Assembly: GCA_021807105.1 (NCBI GenBank)
Contig: JAKAPL010000008.1
Coordinates: 1 to 64,000 of the forward strand
DNA: 64,000 nt
Source: Myxococcales bacterium
Lineage (GTDB): Bacteria > Myxococcota > Myxococcia > Myxococcales > JAKAPL01
Reading direction: 5' to 3'
A model generated the notes under the pieces. It was not told the DNA's origin. It made no database searches and was given only the letters and a program-made list of their open reading frames with translations. The translations under genes were made by a program, and so were the position numbers. The stretch's first letter is position 1. Each line of letters begins with the position of its first letter. Shown here one piece after another: positions 48,291 to 57,000 of the stretch.

Positions 48291-49190
48291 CTACCCGTGG
48301 GTCGCGTCGAGGAGGAGCGCGCCGGAGAGGACGAGGAGGTAGAGGATCGAGTAGGCGAAGAGGCCGCCCGCCCACCTCCGGGTCGCGGCCGAGAGGGAGG
48401 AGGGACGGAGCCCCGACGAGGCCCAGGCCAGGAAGACGATCCCCGCGGCGGCCGCGACCGCGAGGTAGCCCCTGCCCGCGAGGCCGAGCGGGGTCGCGGC
48501 GAGCGAGGCCGGCACGAGCAGGGCCGTGTAGAGCAGCAGGTGGCGCCGCGCCGCCGCCTCGCCCTTCACGAGCGGCAGCACCTTGAAGCCGCCGCGGGCG
48601 TAGTCGTCCTGGAGGCAGAGGGTGATGGCGAGGAAGTGGGGGAGCTGCCAGAGGAACAGGACGAGGAAGAGCCAGAGGCCGGGCCGCCCGATCCGTCCCG
48701 TCACCGCGGTCCAGCCGATGAGCGGGGGGAGGGCGCCGGGGACCGCGCCGGCCAGGAGCGCCTTGGGGGTCCGCGTCTTGAGCGGCGTGTAGACCCAGAC
48801 GTAGCCGGCGAGCGCGAGGGCGGCGAGCAGCGCGGGGAGCGGCCCGGCGAACGCGAGCAGAACGGCGAGCCCGGCCGCCGCGAACCCCGCGCCCGCGGCG
48901 AGCCCTGCGCCCGGCGAGAGCCGTCCGGCGGCGAGCGGCCGCCGGCGCGTCCGCTCCATGCGCGCGTCCGCCTCCCGCTCCATCCAGCAGTTGAGGGCGT
49001 TCGCCGCCCCGACGACGAGCGCGGTCCCCGCCAGCGTGGCCGCCACGAGCAGGCCGCCGGGGTGGCCGGGGGCGAGGAAGATCCCGGTCGCGGCGGTGGC
49101 GAGGACGACCCCCGTCACCCGCGGCTTGGTCAGCGCGAGGACGTCGCCGCCGGCCGCGAGCGCCGACGAGGGGGCGAGGACCGATTCCAT
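48291..49190 (-). CDS. ctaB: protoheme IX farnesyltransferase
   Basis: LTKPRVTGVVLATAATG, ANALNCWMEREADARMERTRRRPLAAGRLSP, YTPLKTRTPKALLAGAVPGALPPLIGW. Confidence 0.95.
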   Translation of the reverse strand: MESVLAPSSALAAGGDVLALTKPRVTGVVLATAATGIFLAPGHPGGLLVAATLAGTALVVGAANALNCWMEREADARMERTRRRPLAAGRLSPGAGLAAGAGFAAAGLAVLLAFAGPLPALLAALALAGYVWVYTPLKTRTPKALLAGAVPGALPPLIGWTAVTGRIGRPGLWLFLVLFLWQLPHFLAITLCLQDDYARGGFKVLPLVKGEAAARRHLLLYTALLVPASLAATPLGLAGRGYLAVAAAAGIVFLAWASSGLRPSSLSAATRRWAGGLFAYSILYLLVLSGALLLDATHG

Positions 49191-50108
49191 CTACGCGGCC
49201 TCCAGCGCGCGGGCGGGCGCGGCGATCGGCAGGGCGGCCGCCTCCGGCCCGGCGAGCGAGAGGCGCAGGGAGAGGACGGCGGCGAAGAGGAGCGATCCCG
49301 CCGCCAGGTGCGCGGTCACCGTCGCGACGTCGAGGTAGGAGAGCACGCTCGCGAGGCCGAGCCCGACTTGGACGAGGACGAGCAGGACCGCCGCCGCCGC
49401 GAGCCGGCGCGGCGGCGCGGCGGCGCTCTCCCGCCAGGTCCGGGAGGCCGCGAGGACGACGAGCCCCGCGACCGCCAGCGCGAACAGCTCGTGCGCGCGG
49501 ATCGTCCACGCCGGCCCGTCGGCGGCGGCCGGCCAGAACGAGCCGCCGCAGGAGAGGATCGCGGCGTTGCAGGCGAGCCCCGCGCCGGTGTGGCGCACGA
49601 AGGCGCCGAGCAGGAGCTGCGCGTAGACCGCGGCGGCCGCGACCGCCGAGAGGGCCCGGGCGCTCCCCGCGGCCGGCGCCGCCCGCGGCGCGGGCTCCCG
49701 CGTCGCGAAGACCGCCCAGATCACGCTCGCGAAGAAGGCCTGCGAGACCGCCAGGTGCGCGACCCGGATGACGAGCGGCAGCCGGAGGAGCACGGTCAGC
49801 CCGCCGAGGAGGGCCTGCGCGAGGACGAGGCCGAGGGCGGTGAGACCGGCGCGCCGCGCCGCCCCGCCGCGCCGCCAGCCGGCGGCCGAAAAGAGCGCGG
49901 TCAGCGTCGCGACCGCCGCCGCGACATAGCGGTGGCCCACCTCGAAGAAGACGCGCCCCGAGAGCTTCGGGAAGGCCTCCCCATGGCAGAGCGGCCAGTC
50001 GGGGCAGGCGAGCGCCGATTCCGTCGCCCAGACGAGCCCTCCGGCGACCACGAGGAGGAACGTCGCGCCCGCGGTGACGAGCGCGAGCCGATGGATCGGA
50101 GCCCGCAA
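49191..50108 (-). CDS. ctaA: heme A synthase (COX15/CtaA)
   Basis: GGLVWATESALACPDWPLCHGEAFP, EVGHRYVAA, LGGLTVLLRLP, FVRHTGAGLACN. Confidence 0.92.
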   Translation of the reverse strand: MRAPIHRLALVTAGATFLLVVAGGLVWATESALACPDWPLCHGEAFPKLSGRVFFEVGHRYVAAAVATLTALFSAAGWRRGGAARRAGLTALGLVLAQALLGGLTVLLRLPLVIRVAHLAVSQAFFASVIWAVFATREPAPRAAPAAGSARALSAVAAAAVYAQLLLGAFVRHTGAGLACNAAILSCGGSFWPAAADGPAWTIRAHELFALAVAGLVVLAASRTWRESAAAPPRRLAAAAVLLVLVQVGLGLASVLSYLDVATVTAHLAAGSLLFAAVLSLRLSLAGPEAAALPIAAPARALEAA

Positions 50109-50158
50109 TTCAGAGGGTATCTAATGACCCCGCCCAGGAGGATCAAGGTGGCGGCTTT

Positions 50159-50324
50159 AGAGTGTGTGAATGAATCTCCGGACCGAACCCGGCCGTCGAG
50201 GCGGTCCCAGATGCGAGGCGCGGCAACGAGGCATGCTCGCTGGAGCATGCCGCAGTTGACGGAACGAAGCAGATGGGCCCGGATCGGCGGCCTGGCGACG
50301 GGAGGGGATTCGTTCACACACTCT
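50159..50324. mobile_element. MITE-like element, repeat family 2, most complete copy (166 bp)
   Basis: TIRs agagtgtgtgaatgaatctcc (50159-50179) and ggggattcgttcacacactct (50304-50324), 19/21; internal hairpin ggcatgctc-gctg-gagcatgcc. Confidence 0.75.
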
Positions 50325-50396
50325 CACCAGCCGCGAGGCGAACGGTCGCCCTGGGACGCGACGCGCGCCCTGACGAGGGGGCGGACCGCCCCCTCG

Positions 50397-50822
50397 CTAC
50401 CGCTTCGCCCAATCGCGCAGCTTCGCGTGGACGGCCCGGAGCCGCTCCGTCGCCTCGGCGGCCACCGGCGCGAGGGACGGCTGGTCGACGACCTGGAACA
50501 GCGAGCGCGGGTTCGCGATCGAGATGACCGTCGCGTCCGCCTCCTTCCAGAGGCAGACGTTGCAGGGGAGCAGGAGCCCCACGAAGGGATCGGCCGTGAG
50601 CGCGCGGTGGGCGAGCTTCGGGTTGCAGGCCCCGAGGATCAGGTAAGGGCCCATGTCCACGCCGATCTTCTGCTTCAGGGTCGCGGCGGCGTCGATCTCC
50701 GTCAGGATGCCGAAGCCCTGTTCGGCGAGCGCCTCGGCGACCCGTTTCCGGCTCTCCTCCATGGAGAGGCCCGGGAAGCGGGCGGTGAATCCGTACTCGG
50801 GTCCTTCGGTCGCGGGGTTCAT
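50397..50822 (-). CDS. DUF302-domain protein
   Basis: SMEESRKRVAEALAEQGFGILTEIDAAATLKQKIGVDMGPYLILGACNPKLAHRAL...LLPCNVCLWKE. Confidence 0.9.
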   Translation of the reverse strand: MNPATEGPEYGFTARFPGLSMEESRKRVAEALAEQGFGILTEIDAAATLKQKIGVDMGPYLILGACNPKLAHRALTADPFVGLLLPCNVCLWKEADATVISIANPRSLFQVVDQPSLAPVAAEATERLRAVHAKLRDWAKR

Positions 50823-51004
50823 GTTCGTCTCCTCGGTGTGGGCGCTCCGGCTGCTCGAGAGAGCCATTGTAGGCCCCGCAGGGTTCGGCCGCGAGCCCGG
50901 GAGCGGCGCGAACGCGGCCACGGGGGAAGGCGGAGATCGGGAGGCTCCCTGCCCGGCGGCGAGAGACCCCTCCCTCCTCGCGAGAGACCCCTCGGAGTCG
51001 ATGA

Positions 51005-51149
51005 GAGAGGCCTCCGAGGGGCCCTGAGAGGCCTCCGAGGGGGCCTGAGAGGCCTCTGAAGGGCCCTGAGAGGCCTCCGAGGGGCCCTGAGAGGCCTCCG
51101 AGGGGCCTTGAGAGGCCTCCGAGGGGCCCTGAGAGGCCTCTCAAGGGAC
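51005..51149. repeat. 21-bp tandem repeat array (about 6.9 units)
   Basis: Unit gagaggcctccgaggggccct; units start at 51005, 51026, 51047, 51068, 51089, 51110, 51131 with a few substitutions. Confidence 0.9.
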
Positions 51150-51294
51150 GAGGAGCCCCCTCCTCGGCTCCGGGGCTGAAGGGTTCGAGGGTGCAGCGTC
51201 GATGAGCAACGACGGGCGGGCTGGAAACCTCTTGACTGTCGCCGCGGGGCCTCTAGAATCCGCCGCACCGCGTTAGAGCCTCTGGAGGCACGGC

Positions 51295-52095
51295 ATGAAG
51301 ATCCTCGTGACGGTCAAACGGGTCGAAGACCCCTACCAGGCCATCAAGGTCAAGCCCGACGGGAGCGGCATCATCTCCGACGGGATGAACTACAAGCCGA
51401 ACCCCTTCGACGAGATCGCCGTCGAGGAGGCGTTGCGGCTGCGCGACACGCACCAGGGCGAGGTCGTCGCGGTGACCCTCGGCAACGAGAAGTGCGTCGC
51501 GGAGCTGCGGCAGGCGCTCGCGATGGGCGCGGACCGGGGCATCCACGTGCGCCACGACGGCCCCCTCGACTCGGACGGCGTCGCCCGCGTGCTCGCGAAG
51601 ATCGTCGAGCAGGAGAAGCCGGATCTCATCCTCACGGGCAAGCAGGCGATCGACGACGACCAGAACCAGGCGGGGCAGCTCCTCGCGGAGTACCTCCACC
51701 TGGGCCAGGCGACGTTCGCCTCCAAGAAGGAGAGCCTGGAGTCCGAAGCCGAGAAGGCCAAGAAGCCCGGCCTCACGCTGCTGCCGGGCGGCAAGGCGAT
51801 CGAGGTCGTCCGCGAGGTCGACGGGGGCTTGGAGACCCTCGCTCTCCCGCTGCCGGCGGTCGTCACCTGCGACCTGCGGCTGAACCTGCCCCGCTACGCC
51901 TCGCTGCCGAACATCATGAAGGCGAAGAAGAAGGAAGTGAAGGAGCTGTCGCCCGCCGGACTCGGCGTGGACATGACGCCCAAGGTGACCACGCGCCGGT
52001 TCGCGGCGCCGGCGGCCCGCAAGGGGGGCGTCAAGGTCCCGGACGTGGCGACGCTCGTCGAGAAGCTGCGCCACGAAGCCAAGGTCATCTCTTGA
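51295..52095 (+). CDS. etfB: electron transfer flavoprotein beta subunit
   Basis: MKILVTVKRVEDPYQAIKVKPDGSGI...NPFDEIAVEEALRLRD...GKQAIDDDQNQAGQLLAEYL. Confidence 0.96.
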   Translation: MKILVTVKRVEDPYQAIKVKPDGSGIISDGMNYKPNPFDEIAVEEALRLRDTHQGEVVAVTLGNEKCVAELRQALAMGADRGIHVRHDGPLDSDGVARVLAKIVEQEKPDLILTGKQAIDDDQNQAGQLLAEYLHLGQATFASKKESLESEAEKAKKPGLTLLPGGKAIEVVREVDGGLETLALPLPAVVTCDLRLNLPRYASLPNIMKAKKKEVKELSPAGLGVDMTPKVTTRRFAAPAARKGGVKVPDVATLVEKLRHEAKVIS

Positions 52096-52340
52096 TCGGG
52101 GGCCCGTGCGGGCGGCCCTTCGGGCCGTCCTCCGATGCCCCCGCGCCCCGCGCGCTCGCCGGCACAGCCGTCTCGCGCTTTGTGATCGGGGGCCCGTGCG
52201 GGCGGCCCTTCGGGCCGTCCTCCGATGCCCCCGCGCCCCGCGCGCTCGCCGGCACAGCCGTCTCGCGCTTTGTGATCGGGGGCCCGTGCGGGCGGCCCTT
52301 CGGGCCGTCCTCCGAACGCCCCCGCGCCCTCGGTCGGGCT
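52094..52340. repeat. 90-bp tandem repeat (about 2.7 units) between etfB and etfA
   Basis: gatcgggggcccgtgcgggcggcccttcgggccgtcctccgatgcccccgcgccccgcgcgctcgccggcacagccgtctcgcgctttgt starting at 52094, 52184, 52274. Confidence 0.93.
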
Positions 52341-52383
52341 CATCCGCACTTCCTCGGGATTTGAGGAGAAAAAGGAGACCGTG

Positions 52384-53349
52384 ATGAACAACGTCCTCGT
52401 CGTCGCCGAACAACTCGCGGGGGCCCTGCGCAAGGCCTCGCTCCCCGCCGTGAAGGCCGGGCGGGAGCTGGCGGGGAGGACCGGCGGGAGGCTCCACGTC
52501 CTGGTCATGGGCCGGGGCGTCGCCGCCGCGGCCACGGAGATCGCCGCGTACGGTCCCGACGAGGTCGACGTCGTCGAGGACGCGGCGCTCGAACACGGGC
52601 TCGCCGAGCCGGCGGCGCAGGCGGTGGAGCAGGTGGCGCGCGCGCTCGGGGCGGGCTACGTCGTCGCGACGGCCTCCTCGACGGGCAAGGACCTGATGCC
52701 GCGGGTCGCCGCCCGGCTCGGCGCGGGCATGGCGACGGACGTGCTCGGCTTCGTGGGGGACGGCCCGAACCTCGCCTTCCGCCGGCCGATGTGGGCGGGG
52801 GCGGTGATCGCGGAGGTGGAGATCACGACCCCGATCCGGGTCCTCACCGTGAGGGGGACGGAGTTCGGCGCGCCCCCGAAGGCGCCGGCGCCGGCACCGG
52901 TGAAGCCGATCCCGGCGGCGATCGACGCCGCCGCGGTGAAGACCCGGTTCGTCTCCCTGGAGCAGGTCAAGAGCGCGCGACCGGAGCTGACCGAGGCGAA
53001 GGTCATCGTGGCCGGGGGGCGCGGGACGAAGGGCGACTTCAAGCCGGTCGAGGCGCTCGCCGACTCGCTCGGGGCGGCGGTCGGGGCGAGCCGCGCCGCC
53101 TGCGACGCGGGCTGGGTCCCGAACGACTGGCAGGTCGGGCAGACGGGGAAGACCGTGGCGCCCGAGCTCTACATCGCCGCGGGGATCTCCGGGGCCATCC
53201 AGCACCTCGCGGGGATGAAGAACTCGAAGGTCATCGTGGCCATCAACAAGGACCCGGAGGCGCCGATCTTCCAGGTCGCCGACTACGGCCTCGTCGGCGA
53301 CCTCTTCAAGGTCCTGCCCGAGTTGCAAGCCGCGCTCAACAAGGGGTAG
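52384..53349 (+). CDS. etfA: electron transfer flavoprotein alpha subunit
   Basis: [108 protein letters not shown]. Confidence 0.97.
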   Translation: MNNVLVVAEQLAGALRKASLPAVKAGRELAGRTGGRLHVLVMGRGVAAAATEIAAYGPDEVDVVEDAALEHGLAEPAAQAVEQVARALGAGYVVATASSTGKDLMPRVAARLGAGMATDVLGFVGDGPNLAFRRPMWAGAVIAEVEITTPIRVLTVRGTEFGAPPKAPAPAPVKPIPAAIDAAAVKTRFVSLEQVKSARPELTEAKVIVAGGRGTKGDFKPVEALADSLGAAVGASRAACDAGWVPNDWQVGQTGKTVAPELYIAAGISGAIQHLAGMKNSKVIVAINKDPEAPIFQVADYGLVGDLFKVLPELQAALNKG

Positions 53350-53649
53350 GGCGGCGGGGCTCCTCGCGCCGTCCACCCCCCAAAGGGGATGAACGTTACG
53401 AGGCGTCGCGGCCACGGTAGGGACCGGCGAGTCCCGCCATGACCCATGCCGCGCGAAGAATGAGCGATGGTCCCACGAGAAACGAGGCTTGACGGGGCGC
53501 GGCAAGAGCGAGGGCTCCCCGTGCTCCCGGACCGCCGTGATTCGGTCCGGACGTCGCGGCGCGGTCCGCCGGTGGGCCGCGCCGGGCCGCCGCCTCCGCG
53601 GAGCGCGCCGTGTTGACAGTCATGACCCGTGACGCCCAGAATGGCTCCC

Positions 53650-53952
53650 ATGGATGAACTGCTGTCGCTCTTCCCCGCCCCGGCCGAGGGGGTGGCGTCG
53701 CGGGTCGTCGACGGGCTCGCGGTCGCGGTCACGCCGGAGGACAGCACCCTCCACACCTTCGAGAACGAGGTGGCGACGGAGATCTGGCGGCTCGCCGACG
53801 GGAGGCGGCCGGTGAGCGAGATCGTCGACGGCATCACCGCGGCGTTCGAGGTGGACCGCGCGCGGGCCGAGGAGGATGTCCTGCGGTTCGTGCGGCTTCT
53901 GCGCGAGCGCGGGCTGGTGGAGTTTTCCCCGGAGGCGCGGCCGAGCCGCTAG
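53650..53952 (+). CDS. PqqD-family protein (RiPP recognition element-like)
   Basis: VVDGLAVAVTPEDSTLHTFENEVATEIWRLADGRRPVSEIVDGITAAFEVDRARAEEDVLRFVRLLRERGLVEF; start ATG 53650 or upstream 53629. Confidence 0.85.
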   Translation: MDELLSLFPAPAEGVASRVVDGLAVAVTPEDSTLHTFENEVATEIWRLADGRRPVSEIVDGITAAFEVDRARAEEDVLRFVRLLRERGLVEFSPEARPSR

Positions 53953-54000
53953 GCGCGGCGGCCCGATCGGGGAACGGACCTATCAAGGACTGGAGAGGCA

Positions 54001-57000
54001 ATGGCACGCACGATGACGGGAAAGATGGGGATGGGGATCCTGGGCGCGGCGCTGCTCTCGGCCTGCCCGCAGAAGCCCGCTCCTCCCAAGCCCTCGATCG
54101 GCTTCGCGTCCCCGACGGCCGGAGCGACGCTCCACGCCTCGGACAGCACCGGCTCCCCCCCGGCCGGGGCCATCTCGATCCCGGTGAAGCTCACCACGAC
54201 GAACGCCGCGGTCGGGTCCGGCGTGACGCTGACGGTCGACGGCGCGGCCGCGGCGCAGACGACCGTGCAGAGCGGCGGGGCGGCGAGCCTCGCAGGCGTC
54301 ATCCTCACCGGGTCCGCCGCGGGTACGGCGCACACGCTCCAGGCGAGCGTCCTCGATTCGGGCGGGAACGGGAGCGCGCAGGCGAGCATCCAGGTGACGG
54401 TGGTCCTGCCGCCGGCCACCTGCGCCATCCAGAGCCTCACCCCGACGTCCGGGACCATCTTCAACGAGACCGGCCTGACCGTCGCCGGCCAGACGACGAT
54501 CAAGGACGAGGATCCGACGCGGGCCGGGATGCAGGCGAAGATCGTCGCGACGACGACCTGCACCGACGGCAGCTCCGCCTCCTTGTTCGCGGGGTCGCAG
54601 CTGCTCGCGACCGCGACCGTCCTCGGGGGGCAGGTCGTCTTCGACGAGGTGACGCTGCCGGACACCCCCATCCAGGCGCTGTCGGACAAGAGCCAACAGC
54701 TTCAGATCTCCGTCGCGATCGAGGCCGCGGGCGGGACCGCCACCCTGACCGCGTCCTACGTCGTCGACTCGAACGTGCCGACGGCCGTGATCGTCTCCCC
54801 GGTCGACGGCGCGGCCTTCACCGCGGCCGACGACGTGGATCCGAGCACGCCGGGCGTGCAGCGGGTCATCTCCGGCACGACCAGCGGGTTCAAGGAGCTC
54901 TCCGCCAACATCCCCGTGTCGTTCTCCATCGTCCCCGCCGCCGGCCTTGCCGCCCAGAACCCCTACCTGGTGGACGCCAACGGCGGGCCGGCGACCCTCA
55001 AGGCGAGCGACGGCAGCTTCCAGATCTGGATCACGCTCAACGACGGACAGGACCCGCTGGTCTTCTGGGCGGAGACCGCGACCGGGAACGTCGTGACGAG
55101 CCCGATCGTGACGGTCAGCTCGAGCGCGACCCCGACGCTCGCCATCACCGACCCGCACGACGGGCAGCTCCTGACGCAATCCGATGACGTGAAGCCGGAC
55201 CAGCCCGGGCTCCAGTACGAGATGTTCCTCTCGACGACCGCCGCGGCCGGGAGCACGATCACCGTCTGCAGCACGGTCGCCCCGCCGGGCGGCAGCCCCA
55301 CGGCGTGCCCCCTCTCCTGCGCGGGCTTTTCCGGGGGCTTCGTCGTCGGGACCGCGCCCGCGGCCGGCGCCCAGACGCCGCTCGCCTTCGCGACCTTCGG
55401 GGACGGCGACCAGACCCTGATCGCCGGGGTGACGGACCCGGGCGGGTCGGCCTGCTCCGCGCCGGTCGCGATCTCGGTCCACGCGACGCGGCCCGCCGTC
55501 ACGCAGCTCTCCTTCGAGGGGGCGTACGTGGATTCCGACGGCGGCCTCTGGCTCAACGCCGCCAACGTGAGCCCCGACGGCGGGGGCGCCTCTTCGGTGG
55601 CTCGGGTGATCCTCGATCCGGCGGGGGAGTTCCTCCTGCCGGACGGGGGGGCGTCGCTGGTGACCCTGGCGAACGAGCAGTCCGGGCAGACGCTCGCGAC
55701 CGCGCCCGTCGGGGAGGGCGACGCGGGGCCGGAGGCGGACATCCCCGTGACGCTCGCGGACGGCCCCTATGCCTTGCGGGCGATGGTGACCGACATCTGG
55801 GGCAACGCGAGCCAGCCCAAGGATCCGGCGGCGAACGCGCAGCTCGTCGTCAAGACGAGTCTCCCCTCCTGCACGCTCACCGGGCCGAACGGCCCGTACT
55901 GGAACGTGGCCGACGACGGCAGGAGCCAGACGGGGGACGTGACGATCCCGGTGACCCTGGCCGCGGCCAACGCGACCGCGCAGGATGTCGCCGGCGCGGC
56001 CGTCCCGGGTTCGCTCGTCGTGGCGGTCAACGCCGACGCGGGGACGCCGATCCCGGTGACCGGCAGCCTCGTCAGCGCGCCCACGGCCGCGCCGCAAGGG
56101 CCGGACGCGATCACCGCGACCCTCTCCGATCCCGCGGGCAACGGTCCCGTCGCCTGCACGCCGGCGGGCGGCCTCGCCCTCACCGTGGCCACGGTGGCGC
56201 CCACCATCTCCCTCTCGGCGGGGACGCCCTCCGGCCGGGCCCTGCCGCTGACGATCACCACGACCGAGGCCGAGGCGGGCCTGCCGATCGCGATCTTCGT
56301 CAACTCCCTGACCTGGCCCACCACGGCGAAGGTCGGCGCCTCGAACACGACGAGCGTCACGCTCGAGGGGCTGCCCAACGGCCGCGACGCGATCACCGCC
56401 TCGGTGACGGACCTCGCGGGGAACGTCGCGATGAGCGGCGCGGTGAACGTGACCATCAGCGCCGCGGGATGCTCGGTGATCGTCGAGAGCCCGTCGGAGA
56501 ACCCGATCCTCTTCAACGGCACCGGAGCCCTCGGGACCGTGTCGGGCGATCGGATCCTCGCGCAGGTCACGGTGAACACGCCGGATTGCAAGGGGCAGAC
56601 CCTGTACCTGACGAACACGCCCCAGGGGGGCGGCCCCACGACGACGCAGCTCGTCTCCGACCCGAACAGCGGCAACGCGATCTTCACGCTGTCGCTCGCC
56701 GACGGCGCCAGCGGCCAGTTGTACGCGTCGAGCTGCCCGCAGGCGACCCAGAACTGCAACGGGAGCTGCACCTGCACGCCGGCCATCCCGTACGAAACCA
56801 AGCTCACGGCCCCCAGCCTCACGGTCCCCACGCCGGCCTCGACCTCGCTGTCGATCGTCGCCTACTCGGGCAACCCGACCGCCGGGCAGACGATCGGCGG
56901 GGCGCTCGTCGTGGCCAACGCCGCCGATGACACGGCGGCCGCCCACGCGGCGTTCGGCGGGACGGTGTCGGGGCTCGGCCCGCAGAACGGGACCGGGAAC

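Noticed and set aside
46456-49509. 1017-aa single minus-strand ORF
   Set aside because: Only the last ~272 codons encode a protein (ABC-2 permease); the rest is an out-of-frame read through the ATPase and ctaB genes.
51005-52340. CRISPR array
   Set aside because: 21-bp and 90-bp units are direct tandem copies without unique spacers; no cas genes in the window.
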